The translations under genes and the position numbers were made by a program. 64,000 bases of DNA from Aquisphaera insulae (GTDB lineage Bacteria; Planctomycetota; Planctomycetia; Isosphaerales; Isosphaeraceae), in the NCBI RefSeq assembly GCF_011064615.1, contig NZ_JAALJH010000010.1, positions 1-64,000 on the forward strand, given 5' to 3'. Each line of letters starts with the position of its first letter. Within the stretch, counting starts at the first letter, position 1. Below the pieces are notes generated by a model. It was given only the letters and a program-made list of their open reading frames with translations. It searched no databases and was not told the origin of the DNA. Shown here in pieces: positions 19,690 through 28,779 of the stretch.

Positions 19690-22295
19690 CGATCGAGTCG
19701 TTGACGGGCTCGCGGCCCTGGCTGGCGGCCGGCTGGACGATGCTCCATTTCCTCTGGGTCGGCGGCGCGATCGGGCTCGTCGCCGCCGCGGGCCGGAGTG
19801 CCCTCCGCCGGGCCGCGCCGGAGGTCCGCTACGCATCGGCCCTGGTGTGCCTCGGGCTGCTGACCGCGGCGCCGGTCGCGATCTTCCTTTGCATCAACGC
19901 TCATCAGGCTGTTGAATCGACCACGCAAGCACAAGGGGCCGAGGAGCTCGCCCCCCTGCCCCGCCAGCCCGAGCGGCCGGCGGACTTCCCGCCGGGCGAG
20001 ATGCCGGATCTCGGCGCGGTCGCCGATCGTCGACCGGTCGGATCGAGATTGGCACCGCAAGGCTGGCTCGAGGCCGCGGCGGCCGGCCTGCCGTGGCTCT
20101 GGATCGCGGGGACGCCGCTGACGTTCGGGCTGCTGGCCGCCGGCCTGGTCGGGGCCGATCGGCGCCGGCGACGGTGCCGGCTCCTGATCGATGGGGAGCC
20201 GGTCGAGCTGGCCCGCCGGCTGGCCGGGACGCTCGGCATCCTGCGACCGGTCGCCGTCGGGGTCTGCGACCGCCTGGCCGCGCCGATCCTGCTGGGCGTC
20301 GTCCGGCCGATCATCCTGCTGCCGGCCGCCGCCCTTTCCGGCTGGAGCCCTGACCAGCTCGAGATGGCCCTGCTCCACGAGCTGGCCCACGTCCGCCGGT
20401 CCGACCTGCTCGTCAACCTGGTCCAGCGCGTGGTCGAGTCGCTGCTCTTCTTCCACCCGGCGGTCTGGTGGGTCTCCGGTTGGGTTCGGCTCGAGCGTGA
20501 GCACTGCTGCGACCGCCTGGTGGTGGCCCACACGGGACGGGCCCGCCCCTACGCCGAGCTGCTGGCCGGGCTGGCCCTGCACGCGGGCCGCACGGACCGC
20601 GTCGCCGTGGCCATGGCCGAGAATCCGATCGTCGCGAGGATCCGCTGCATCCTCAATCCGGAGGACAATCTCATGCCCCTGTCGCGTCTCGCATATGCAC
20701 TCGTCGCCGCGATGCTGATCGCGCCGGCCGCCCTGATCGCCGCCTCCCGGGCGGACGCCCCCGCGAGCAAGGACGGCGGCGAAGCCGCCCCCAAGGCCGA
20801 CCGCGCCCGGATCGAGGAGCTGATCCGCCGGACCCGCCACGGGGCCGACGTCTTCCTCGGCGTCCAGGAGCGGGTCTACGCCCTGATTCAGATCGCCGCC
20901 GTCCAGGCCCGGATGGGCGACCGGGAGGCGGCCCGCCGCACCTTCGCCGAGGCGGAGAAGCTGGCCGAGACAGTCAGCTTCGACGATGCCACCTACTCTC
21001 CCCACATCCTGTTTTGGGTGATCCAGGCGGAGGAGAATCGAGGTTTCCGCGACGAGGCGATCGCCGCGTCCCGAAAGCTGCTCCGGCTCACGGAGACGCC
21101 GTCGAAGCGCGATTCCAGCAAGTACGACGTCTTCACGAACCTGATCCCCACCCTCATACACCTCGGCGATCAGGACGGGGTCAAGGAGACCCTCCAGGCG
21201 GCCCGCCGGTATTGCGAGGCGTCCAAGGACCCGATGTTCCGGGATGGCGGCCGGAAGTTCCTCCTCTCGCTGCAAGCCGCCACGGGCGACCTGAAGGGCG
21301 TCCTGCGGCGACTCGACGATCCGGAGCTGACACGGGAAGCCGGGCCGGAGGAAGCCGGGAAACTCCGGCAGGAGGCCCTCGCGGCGATGATCCGGCTGAA
21401 GAACCTCAAGGACCTCCCGGCCGCGCGGGCGATCCTGGATGAAGCCCTGAAAGTCGCCCGCGATTTCAAGGATGACGGCACGTGGGGCGATCAGACGCGG
21501 AGAAACGAATGGCTCCAGCAGGTCGCGCTCGCCCAGGCGAAGCTCGGCCTGTTCAAGGAGGCCGTGGAGACGGCCGGCCGGATCGATTCCGAGACAGTCC
21601 CGGCGATGCTCGCGGAGTCGAGGAAGGTCGATTTCCGGGATGAACAGCGGTGGAAGCGGGCCATGACCCTGGGGGAGATCGGCCTGGCGCAGGCGAAGGG
21701 CGGCGATCGGGACGGCGCGCGGCGATCCGCCGAGGGGGTCGCCCGGATCCTCGAGACGTTCCGGGGCGACAGGTACATGTTCCCCGCCTGGAACTCGGCC
21801 GAAACCCTGGCGCGGATCGGCATGGTGGCCGAGGCTCGCAAGGTCGCCGACCTGCTGGCGCTGGCCTCCCGCATCGAGGTCTATCAGGTCATCGCCACGG
21901 CCTGTCGCGAGGAGGGCGACGAGGGAGGCGCCCGGACGACGCTCGAGGCCGCCGTGGACCTCGCGAGCCATCGGATCGACGAACTGAAGGCGGGGCTCGA
22001 GAAACCCGGCCTTTCCGATCGCGAACCGGTCTTTGAGATGCTGGAGCTCCTTGCGAGGCTGCGGGCGAGGCTCGGGGACCGCAGGGAGGCATTCCAGGTC
22101 ATCCACAGGATCAACGTCTCCAACCGACGTGGCGAAGCCATGGGGCGCCTGGCCGGCGACCTCGCCGCGGTCGGCGACCTGGATGGCACCCTGGAGGCGA
22201 TCAACGCGATGAACGCGCCGCAGAGCGAAGCCCAGGCGCTGAAGTACGTCCTCGGGGCATACTCTCCTCGCGAGCCGGCGTCGCCGGCGCGATAG
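19686..22295 (+). CDS. BlaR1-type M56 metallopeptidase with helical-repeat tail (second copy)
   Basis: A protein of 869 residues. N-terminal membrane helices start with WLAAGWTMLHFLWVGGAIG. The zinc motif HELAH is at 231-235 within ALLHELAHVRRSD, followed by EREHCCDRLVVAH. Another membrane helix (ALVAAMLIAPAALIAASRA) is followed by about 500 residues of TPR-like helices (RMGDREAARRTFAEAEKLA). There is no penicillin-binding sensor domain. The overall design equals that of the 10055-13066 gene, and the two operons appear to be diverged duplicates. The start is set by the ATGA overlap with blaI; the frame is open further upstream in a frame that overlaps blaI. Confidence 0.9.
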   Translation: MTIESLTGSRPWLAAGWTMLHFLWVGGAIGLVAAAGRSALRRAAPEVRYASALVCLGLLTAAPVAIFLCINAHQAVESTTQAQGAEELAPLPRQPERPADFPPGEMPDLGAVADRRPVGSRLAPQGWLEAAAAGLPWLWIAGTPLTFGLLAAGLVGADRRRRRCRLLIDGEPVELARRLAGTLGILRPVAVGVCDRLAAPILLGVVRPIILLPAAALSGWSPDQLEMALLHELAHVRRSDLLVNLVQRVVESLLFFHPAVWWVSGWVRLEREHCCDRLVVAHTGRARPYAELLAGLALHAGRTDRVAVAMAENPIVARIRCILNPEDNLMPLSRLAYALVAAMLIAPAALIAASRADAPASKDGGEAAPKADRARIEELIRRTRHGADVFLGVQERVYALIQIAAVQARMGDREAARRTFAEAEKLAETVSFDDATYSPHILFWVIQAEENRGFRDEAIAASRKLLRLTETPSKRDSSKYDVFTNLIPTLIHLGDQDGVKETLQAARRYCEASKDPMFRDGGRKFLLSLQAATGDLKGVLRRLDDPELTREAGPEEAGKLRQEALAAMIRLKNLKDLPAARAILDEALKVARDFKDDGTWGDQTRRNEWLQQVALAQAKLGLFKEAVETAGRIDSETVPAMLAESRKVDFRDEQRWKRAMTLGEIGLAQAKGGDRDGARRSAEGVARILETFRGDRYMFPAWNSAETLARIGMVAEARKVADLLALASRIEVYQVIATACREEGDEGGARTTLEAAVDLASHRIDELKAGLEKPGLSDREPVFEMLELLARLRARLGDRREAFQVIHRINVSNRRGEAMGRLAGDLAAVGDLDGTLEAINAMNAPQSEAQALKYVLGAYSPREPASPAR

Positions 22296-22328
22296 CGATT
22301 CGCACCGCATCGCGTTGCCCACGTCGGT

Positions 22329-23396
22329 TCAATCTCCCAGCCATTCGTCGCGATGGCTCGCCACGAACGCGTCGTCGGTCAGGCCGGGGTGATCGCGGCC
22401 AACGCGGGCGATCTCCTCGGCCTGGCCGGGGCTGAGGGTCTCGTCGGGATCGAGGAGCCAGGGGCCCTCGAGGAGGCCCTGGCGGATCAGGACCTCGTGG
22501 ATCCCCGCGATGCAGCCGGCGAAGCCGTTGGCCGCGTCGAAGAGGGCGGCATTGGCTTCGGTCGTCGCGACGGCCTGGCGGAGGAGATCCTCGGAGACCC
22601 CCTCGCCGCGGCCGACGGCGGCGTGGCAGGCCTCGAGCAGCTCCACGGCCCGCCGCGTCCAGACGGCCCAGTGGCCGAGGAGGCCGCCGACGATCCGCCG
22701 CTCCACCATCCGGCCGCCGGCCGTGAAGCGGTAGGGCGTGACCAGGTCCAGGACGATGTTATCGTCGTTGCCCGTGTAGAGGGCGACGTCCTCGCGGCCC
22801 GACTCGCAGACGGCCCGCATGACGTCGATGGTCCGATAGCGATCGAAGGGGGCGATCTTGATCGCCACCACGCCCTCGATCTCCGCGAAGCTCCGCCAGA
22901 AGCGATGCGACAGGTCCGGCCCGCCGACGGCCCGCTGGAGGTAGAAGCCCACCACGGGGATGACGTCGGCCACGGCGCGGCAATGCCGCAGCCGGGCCTC
23001 ATCGTCCGGCCCCACGCCGGCCAGGCTGAGCAGGCCGGCGTGATAGCCGAGGTCGCGGAGCAATTCCGCCTCCCGGACCGCCTGGGCGGTCGGGCCGCAG
23101 ACCCCGCCGATCCGGACCATCGGCTCGGTTCGCGCGGCATCGGCCCGATCGAGCTCCTCGGCGACGAGCGACAGCACCGGCCGAAACAACCCATACGCGG
23201 GGGCGCGGATCGCGAACTGGGTCGTGTGCACGCCCGCCGCGATCCCTCCCGCACCGGCCGCCGCGTAATAGCGGCAGAGGGCCCGCTGCCGCCGCTCGTC
23301 CAGCCGGCGCGAGGCATCCAGCGCCAGGGGCATCGCGGGGATCACGACGCCCCGCCACAACCCCCCCGGTATCCGCGAACGGGGACCACTGAACAT
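22329..23396 (-). CDS. Dihydrodipicolinate synthase (DapA/NanA) family aldolase
   Basis: A TIM-barrel Schiff-base aldolase or lyase of 355 residues. The presumed Schiff-base lysine is Lys180 in VVAIKIAPFDRY; GGVCG and VVGFYLQRAVGG sit at positions usual for the family. The exact substrate cannot be read from sequence; it is probably not the lysine-pathway enzyme, being longer and lying next to a sugar-type epimerase. The start is ATG 23396 behind GAGAGG. The NAD-dependent epimerase gene lies upstream on the same strand, separated by 278 nt of repeat-bearing DNA. Together they fit a catabolic or sugar-acid pathway. Confidence 0.85.
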   Translation of the reverse strand: MFSGPRSRIPGGLWRGVVIPAMPLALDASRRLDERRQRALCRYYAAAGAGGIAAGVHTTQFAIRAPAYGLFRPVLSLVAEELDRADAARTEPMVRIGGVCGPTAQAVREAELLRDLGYHAGLLSLAGVGPDDEARLRHCRAVADVIPVVGFYLQRAVGGPDLSHRFWRSFAEIEGVVAIKIAPFDRYRTIDVMRAVCESGREDVALYTGNDDNIVLDLVTPYRFTAGGRMVERRIVGGLLGHWAVWTRRAVELLEACHAAVGRGEGVSEDLLRQAVATTEANAALFDAANGFAGCIAGIHEVLIRQGLLEGPWLLDPDETLSPGQAEEIARVGRDHPGLTDDAFVASHRDEWLGD

Positions 23397-23420
23397 GGAA
23401 TCAACCTCTCAGGGTGACGA

Positions 23421-23665
23421 CCACGGATGACACGGCTAACGCGGATGAAGACGCGAACAGAGAGAGGGAAGCTATTCAACTCAGAGTTACTACCACGGAT
23501 GACGCGGATGGCACGGATGAAGACACGAGCAGAGATACAGATAGATAGAAAGGGAAATTATCTAGCAAGAAATTCAACTAAGATTGTTTGTTATTGATGT
23601 ATCCTTCCTTGTTGCTTCATCCTGTCTTGTCTTGAATTCATCCGTGTTATCCGCGTCATCCGTGG
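23421..23665. repeat. Three 29-nt dispersed repeat units, two direct and one inverted
   Basis: Units lie at 23421-23449 and 23493-23521 (plus) and 23637-23665 (reverse complement). Each starts CCACGGATGAC and ends CGGATGAA, with internal CACGGATGA-like subrepeats. The outer units could fold into a stem around about 190 nt of unusually AT-rich DNA. It lies between two genes on the minus strand, so it would be transcribed if they are co-expressed. Confidence 0.8.
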
Positions 23666-25913
23666 TAGCAACTCCTAGAATCGTCCGTCGCGGGCCTGGA
23701 AGTGGGTCGGCTTGCCCAGCGTGGCGCCGCCCCTGAGGAGCCAGTCGGCCGTCAGGTCGATCAGGCGATCGGTGTCGATCCGGGGCGGGCCGAAGAGCTC
23801 GATGGCCCGGCCGGCGTCGCTGAGGAGGGCGTCGGGAGCCTCGGCGCCGAGGAACCGGGGGGGGCGGCCGAGCCGTTCGCCGAGCCGCTCGGCGACGCGG
23901 CGGACCGAGAGCACGTCCGGGCCGGTGACGTTGAAGATCGCCGGCGGGCTTGCCGCGTGGTCGAACGCCCGCAGCGTCATCGCGTTCGCGTCCCCCTGCC
24001 AGATGGCGTTGAAATGGCCCATGGCAAGGTCCACCGGGTCGCCCGCGAAGACCTTCCGGCCGAGGTCGACGAGGACCCCGTAGCGCATCTCGACGGCGTA
24101 GTTGAGGCGGATGACGGCCATCGGGATCCCCAGGGCGCGGGACTGGTGCTCGAGGATCCGCTCGCGGCCCAGGCAGCTCATGCCGTATTCGCCGACCGGG
24201 CGGGGCGGGTCGGACTCCTTCGAGCCCTTGCCGGTTATGGGCTCCAGGCCATAGACGTTCCCCGTGGAGAAGGCGACGATCCGGCTCCCGCGATAACGGG
24301 CGGCGACCAGGCCGGGCAGGTAGGCGTTCATGGCCCAGGTGCGGGCCTCCTGCCCCGTGGCGCCGAACTTCATCGCGAACATCGAGACGACGTTGGCGGC
24401 CTCCGGCAGCCGCTCGAGGGCCCCCGGCTCGAGCAGGTCTGCCCGGATCGTCTCGATCCCTCGGCCCTGGAGCCAGGACTCGGATCCCGCCGTGGAGAAC
24501 CGCGCGACCCCGATCACCCGCCGCCCGGACAGGCCGGCCGCGTCGAAAGCCCGCCGCGCCATCAGGGCCAGCGTCGGCCCCATCTTGCCGGCGACGCCCA
24601 AAAGGATCAGGTCGCCGTCCAGCCTGGAGAACGTCTCCACGACGCCCGGCGTGGGCGTGCTGAGCAGGTCGTCGAGCTGGTCCAGGTCGCGGATGGCGTG
24701 GAGCTCGTTCAGGGATTCGCCCGTCGTCATGTGTGCCGCTCCCCTGCTCTGCCGAAGGCCCGTCGGCTTCATCCGTCGCCCCGACGGCCGGGGCCGACGG
24801 ATCGCCCTGAGCCACGGTAGCACAACGGTGAGGCGGCGTTGAACATGACGGGCCGATCGGATCTTCCGAGCCCCTCTCGCGATCGCCCGCGGATTGGGTC
24901 CGTTCGTCGCATCGAGGTTCCCGGATGTAATCCGCAGATCCTTCTCCTGATTCATCTTGCGGCATCGCGGCGGGCCGGTTCGCCGGCGCGTTCTTGGCGA
25001 TTTCGGGAGTCCTGCTCTGCTCCTTGCGGAGCCGACAGAGCTCGTCGAGCACGTCCATCAGCTCCCGGCTCATCGCCGCGACTTCCCGCCGCGGCCCTTC
25101 GAGCTCGGCCTCCGCGAGGAACGCCGCGTCGTCGTCGCGGCCGGTCTCCTCCGCCGCACCGTCCAGCGCCTCGATCCGCCCGAGCTCGTCGTCGATGACC
25201 CGCAACAGGAACGTCCAGGCCGCATCGGCCGATCTCGGCGGCGGCCCCAGCTCGCGCCAGGAGAGTGACTCGATGAGGAACGCCTCGGAGCCTCGGGCAT
25301 GCTCACGCGCGGCGGCGAAATACGCGTCGCAGCCGGCCATGCCTTTGGGATCGAGCGCATTGCAGGCCCGGAAGACGGCGTTGATCAGCGGGTCGATCGT
25401 CGTGTCCCAGGAATCGCCGCCGAGGAGCCGGACGAACTGGTGCCGCTCGGGGAGGCCGATCTCGCCCCCCAGCCGGATCCAGTCCCTGAGCGTCCGCCAG
25501 TGGCCCCGGAGCGTCAGCCGGCCCGTCTCGGTCGTCTCCAGCTCGGCGATGATCGCGGCGGCCTGCTCGCTCGGATCGTCGACCCAGCCGGTCCACGACA
25601 GGAGCTTCTGCGTGAGGACTTCGACCCGTTCGCGGTTGGGTTCGTTCGTCGCGAGCGACCGCTTCCGCGGCCCCTTCGGTTTCGACGCAACCTTTGCCAG
25701 GAAGGCCGACTCCGCCTTCTCGACCTGCTCGATCTTCCAGGAGAGCTCGGCGGCTTTTGCCAGCAATTCACGTTCGTGGTCGCTGGCGCCGAGGCCGGCG
25801 TCCCTGAGGTAGTCCGCCGTCTTCCGCTCCATGCCCCGGGGATCCACGCCCCGGGCCTTCGGCAGCGCCACGACCTTCCGACCCCTCTCCGAAACCTGCG
25901 CCCTGTTCTTCAC
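23574..25913 (-). CDS. Planctomycete-type hypothetical protein; open frame runs on through the epimerase
   Basis: GTG 25913 is preceded by GAAGGGGG. The first ~300 residues look like a real protein: a basic start (KNRAQVSERGRKVVALPKAR), a charged helical region (ELLAKAAELSWKIEQVEKA), and a second helical part with GGDSWDTTIDPLINAVFRAC. A conserved core AWTFLLRVIDDELGRIEAL and a closing helix REVAAMSRELMDVLDELCRL follow. I recognise the style from Isosphaeraceae proteins but not a function. Beyond about 24960 the translation turns into low-complexity Arg/Pro/Gly sequence and then overlaps the epimerase gene in another frame on the same strand until 23574. The true end is probably near 24750-24950, with the stop lost or never selected. 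The last half should not be trusted. Confidence 0.5.
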   Translation of the reverse strand: MKNRAQVSERGRKVVALPKARGVDPRGMERKTADYLRDAGLGASDHERELLAKAAELSWKIEQVEKAESAFLAKVASKPKGPRKRSLATNEPNRERVEVLTQKLLSWTGWVDDPSEQAAAIIAELETTETGRLTLRGHWRTLRDWIRLGGEIGLPERHQFVRLLGGDSWDTTIDPLINAVFRACNALDPKGMAGCDAYFAAAREHARGSEAFLIESLSWRELGPPPRSADAAWTFLLRVIDDELGRIEALDGAAEETGRDDDAAFLAEAELEGPRREVAAMSRELMDVLDELCRLRKEQSRTPEIAKNAPANRPAAMPQDESGEGSADYIREPRCDERTQSAGDRERGSEDPIGPSCSTPPHRCATVAQGDPSAPAVGATDEADGPSAEQGSGTHDDGRIPERAPRHPRPGPARRPAQHAHAGRRGDVLQAGRRPDPFGRRRQDGADAGPDGAAGFRRGRPVRAAGDRGRAVLHGGIRVLAPGPRDRDDPGRPARAGGPRAAAGGRQRRLDVRDEVRRHGAGGPHLGHERLPARPGRRPLSREPDRRLLHGERLWPGAHNRQGLEGVRPAPPGRRIRHELPGPRADPRAPVPRPGDPDGRHPPQLRRRDALRGPRRPRPEGLRGRPGGPCHGPFQRHLAGGRERDDAAGVRPRGKPAGDLQRHRPGRALGPPRRRAARRTARPPPPVPRRRGSRRPPQRRRPGHRALRPAPDRHRSPDRPDGRLAPQGRRHAGQADPLPGPRRTILGVATTDDADNTDEFKTRQDEATRKDTSITNNLS
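23675..24730 (-). CDS. NAD-dependent epimerase/dehydratase family protein
   Basis: An SDR-type protein of 351 residues. The start is ATG 24730 with GGGGAG upstream; the open frame continues to 24955 but without family sequence. The nucleotide-binding loop is LLGVAGKMGPTLALMARRAF (Gly-rich, about residue 45). VVAFSTGNVYG precedes the expected active-site region, where EYGMSCLGRERI takes the place of the canonical YxxxK; the lysine is not conserved, so catalysis may differ. The C-terminal part (IFNVTGPDVLSVRRVAERLG) is as in extended SDRs. It is probably functionally linked with the aldolase downstream. Confidence 0.85.
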   Translation of the reverse strand: MTTGESLNELHAIRDLDQLDDLLSTPTPGVVETFSRLDGDLILLGVAGKMGPTLALMARRAFDAAGLSGRRVIGVARFSTAGSESWLQGRGIETIRADLLEPGALERLPEAANVVSMFAMKFGATGQEARTWAMNAYLPGLVAARYRGSRIVAFSTGNVYGLEPITGKGSKESDPPRPVGEYGMSCLGRERILEHQSRALGIPMAVIRLNYAVEMRYGVLVDLGRKVFAGDPVDLAMGHFNAIWQGDANAMTLRAFDHAASPPAIFNVTGPDVLSVRRVAERLGERLGRPPRFLGAEAPDALLSDAGRAIELFGPPRIDTDRLIDLTADWLLRGGATLGKPTHFQARDGRF

Positions 25914-26214
25914 GGCTGGCCCCCTTCGCGTTGGGTGCACGGGGTGGAGCGCGCAGCATCGCGCGATCGCCTATTGAGTACAGTCCAGAAAAAGGGCCGG
26001 CGAGTTTCACGAAAATCGGAAAACCGCGGAGAAAATCCCCCGCGACGTGCAACGGAGGCTGTCCCCAGCGGGACGCGAGGGGGAAATTCCGACCCCGGGA
26101 CCCGAATCCTGTAAGGTCCCGCTCGTTTTCCGGTAGATCATCCCGAGGCGGTCGTCAGAGCATCGCCGCCCCGGGATGCATCCCGGATTCTGGTCTCAAG
26201 CAAGGAATGACACG
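25914..26214. other. Divergent intergenic region
   Basis: About 300 nt between the minus-strand hypothetical and the plus-strand exported protein. It contains a moderately AT-rich patch (about 25970-26040) that may hold promoters. No ORF or repeat that I can support. Confidence 0.5.
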
Positions 26215-26910
26215 ATGCGCAAGAGCTTGCTGCTTCTCTCCGCCGGCCTCATGCTGGCCACGGCACCTTCCGCCCTGGCCGACGCGCCCAAGACGCGGGC
26301 CGTCCTCTCGCTGGCGAGCCATGACAGGGTCAAGATCGGTACGGATGACGTCGCCTTCGTGAAGGACACGCCCGGTATGCCGACGTGGCTCTCGAGCCTC
26401 TTCGAGCTTTACGCGAAGGGACGCGACGTTGGCGGCCTCTCCCACGATCGCCCCTGGGGCGCGGTGGTCCAGGGCGAGGACACGCTCAGCGGCTATGGAT
26501 TCGTCCCGGTCAAGGACCTTGACTTGCTCAGGGATGAGCTTTCCTCTTACATTCAGGACGTGACGGACGAGGGCGACGGGATCTACAAGGTCGTCGGGGC
26601 CGAGGCCGGCAAGCAGCTCTTCGCCCGAGAGCGGAACGGCTGGCTCTTCGTGAGCGACAGGGCCGAGGTCCTCCGGGACGTCTGCTCCGATCCGGCGACG
26701 CTGCTCGACGGTCAGGACGCCCGCTATGACGTCGCGGTCCGGGTGTCCATCAAGGCGATTCCCGAAGCCGAGGGGCGGAAGATCCTGGAGGATCTGGACA
26801 CGACCCTCGGGGTGGCGATCCGGAAGAAGACGTCCGACCGGCTGGTCGACCTGCTGGGCAAGGTGGCCCGCGATCTCGACGAGGTGACGCTGGGTTGGTC
26901 CAGGCACTGA
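26215..26910 (+). CDS. Exported hypothetical protein, probably C-terminally truncated
   Basis: A protein of 231 residues starting at ATG 26215 with AAGGA eight bases upstream. The signal peptide is LLLLSAGLMLATAPSALA. The rest (LSLASHDRVKIGTDDVAFV, WGAVVQGEDTLSGYGFVPV, DGIYKVVGAEAGKQLFAR, NGWLFVSDRAEVL) resembles a planctomycete secreted family. Those proteins, as I recall them, continue well past the LDEVTLGWS motif, where this one stops three residues later (SRH). Only 12 nt separate it from the kinase gene, so a deletion may have joined the two. The function is unknown. Confidence 0.7.
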   Translation: MRKSLLLLSAGLMLATAPSALADAPKTRAVLSLASHDRVKIGTDDVAFVKDTPGMPTWLSSLFELYAKGRDVGGLSHDRPWGAVVQGEDTLSGYGFVPVKDLDLLRDELSSYIQDVTDEGDGIYKVVGAEAGKQLFARERNGWLFVSDRAEVLRDVCSDPATLLDGQDARYDVAVRVSIKAIPEAEGRKILEDLDTTLGVAIRKKTSDRLVDLLGKVARDLDEVTLGWSRH

Positions 26911-26922
26911 GCGTCAGGTCCG

Positions 26923-28755
26923 GTGCCGCCTGGAGACTCGCCCGCCATCTTCGATCCGCGTCCCTGGCCCTTCGCGGAAGTCCCCCTTCGAGAGCCCCTC
27001 GCGTTGCCGACCTTCACCCCCTGCCCATGGTGCGGCGAGCCGGTGCCGGGCGACAGTCCGGAAGGGCTTTGCCGGCCTTGCCTGCTGCGGGCGGCCCTGG
27101 AAGCCGCACCGGAGTCGCCCGCCATGACCATCCGCTGCCCGCTCTGCCGGCAGCTCGTCGACGTCCCCGTCGATTCCGGCCTGAGGGATACGCAATGCCC
27201 GGCCTGCGGCGGTCGGTTCAGCCTGATCGACGACACGGAGCCCGGCGCGACGACCATGGGACGATTCGACCTCCTCGAGATCCTCGGGAGAGGCAGCTTC
27301 GGGACCGTCTGGAAGGCCCGCGATCGGGAGCTTGACCGAATCGTGGTCGTCAAGGTCCCGCACGCGGGCCGGGTCGACGCGGTCGAGGCCGAGGAGTTCC
27401 TCGCCGAGGCCCGGGCCCTGGCGCGATTGAGCCATCCGAACATCGCCGCCGTCCACGAGGCTGGCCGGGTCCGCGGCACGGTCTACCTCGTCCGCGACTA
27501 CATCGCCGGCCGCAACCTGGCGGAGCACCTCGCCGAGTCGCCGATGGCCCCGCGCGAGGCGGCCGAGCTCTGCCTCGCGATCGCCGAGGCCCTCGATCAT
27601 GCCCATCGGATGGGCGTGATCCATCGCGACATCAAGCCGTCGAACCTGATGATCGACGCCCAGGGCCGGCCGCACCTGATGGACTTCGGCCTGGCCCGGC
27701 GGGTCGCGGGCGAGCTGAGCCTGACCATGGACGGCAAGATCCTGGGCACGCCCGCCTACATGTCGCCCGAGCAAGCCCGCGGCGACTCGAACCGGGCCGA
27801 CACCCGCGCGGACATCTACTCGCTCGGCGTCGTGCTCTTCGAAATGCTCACCGGCGAGAAGCCCTTCCGGGGCGTCCCGGGGGCGATCCTGCACCACGTC
27901 CTGTACGACGACGCACCATGCCCGCGATCCCTGGACGCGTCCGTGCCTCGGGATCTCGAGACGATCTGCCTGAAATGCCTGGAGAAGGCCCCCCAGCGAC
28001 GCTATGCGACCGCCCACGACCTCGCCGCGGACCTGCGCCGGTATCTCGCCGGCGAGCCGATCGCGGCCCGTCGCGTCACGGCCGCCGGCAGGGCCTGGCG
28101 GTGGTGCCGCCGCAATCCGGCGGTCAGCCTCCTGGGCACGACCCTCGGGGCGTTGCTCCTGGCCCTGGCGATCGGCGGTCCCATCGTGGCCCGGCGGCAG
28201 GTGCTCCTCGCCGCCCAGGAGGCCGTGGCCAGGCAATCGGCCGACAGGGAGGCCCAGCGCACGCGTACCCTGTACCACGAGGCGACGAACCATATCACGA
28301 GCGCCTACGACCTGATCCAGGACCTCCTCGCCGCGAGCGCGCGGGATGCGGCCCAGGACCGGCGGTTCGCGACGATCGCTCGCGACCTGGCCTGGCTGCT
28401 CGCGACCTTGCCCGACGCCCAGCTTCGCGATCCTCCCCATGCCGTGGCGCTCGCCGAGGTCGCCGTTCGCCACGACGACCGGTCGGCCCAGGGCTGGTTG
28501 ACGCTGGGCGCGGCCCGCTACCGCGCGGGACAATGGCAGGGTTGCCTCGAGGCCCTGGAACGCAGCCGGTCGCTGGCCGCCCGGCCGCAGAACCTGGAAG
28601 CCCTCTTCAGGGCGATGGCGTTGAAGAGGCTCGGCCAGGAACAGGCCGCCCGCGACTGCTACCGGAGCCTTGCGAGCCCCTCCACGACCGCGGAGGCGAG
28701 CGATGCGGAGCGGTCCCTGAGGGCCGAGGCAGAGGCACTGCTCGGCACGCCTTAG
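26923..28755 (+). CDS. Zinc-ribbon Ser/Thr protein kinase, membrane-anchored
   Basis: A protein of 610 residues; the start is GTG 26923. The N-terminus has two zinc-ribbon-like cysteine sets (CPWC...CRPC and CPLC...CPAC). The kinase domain is at about 113-385: glycine loop GRGSFGTVWKARD, Lys144 (VVVKVPH), catalytic HRDIKPSN with Asp236, DFG at 254-256 and the APE-equivalent SPEQARG. A membrane helix lies near 403-425 (SLLGTTLGALLLALAIGG), followed by about 180 residues with TPR-like helices. This is the classic planctomycete STPK layout. It is followed 24 nt later by an ECF sigma factor, a pairing known in this phylum, which suggests the kinase controls that sigma factor. Confidence 0.93.
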   Translation: MPPGDSPAIFDPRPWPFAEVPLREPLALPTFTPCPWCGEPVPGDSPEGLCRPCLLRAALEAAPESPAMTIRCPLCRQLVDVPVDSGLRDTQCPACGGRFSLIDDTEPGATTMGRFDLLEILGRGSFGTVWKARDRELDRIVVVKVPHAGRVDAVEAEEFLAEARALARLSHPNIAAVHEAGRVRGTVYLVRDYIAGRNLAEHLAESPMAPREAAELCLAIAEALDHAHRMGVIHRDIKPSNLMIDAQGRPHLMDFGLARRVAGELSLTMDGKILGTPAYMSPEQARGDSNRADTRADIYSLGVVLFEMLTGEKPFRGVPGAILHHVLYDDAPCPRSLDASVPRDLETICLKCLEKAPQRRYATAHDLAADLRRYLAGEPIAARRVTAAGRAWRWCRRNPAVSLLGTTLGALLLALAIGGPIVARRQVLLAAQEAVARQSADREAQRTRTLYHEATNHITSAYDLIQDLLAASARDAAQDRRFATIARDLAWLLATLPDAQLRDPPHAVALAEVAVRHDDRSAQGWLTLGAARYRAGQWQGCLEALERSRSLAARPQNLEALFRAMALKRLGQEQAARDCYRSLASPSTTAEASDAERSLRAEAEALLGTP

Positions 28756-28779
28756 GGGCCTCGCGACCCCTCGATCATC

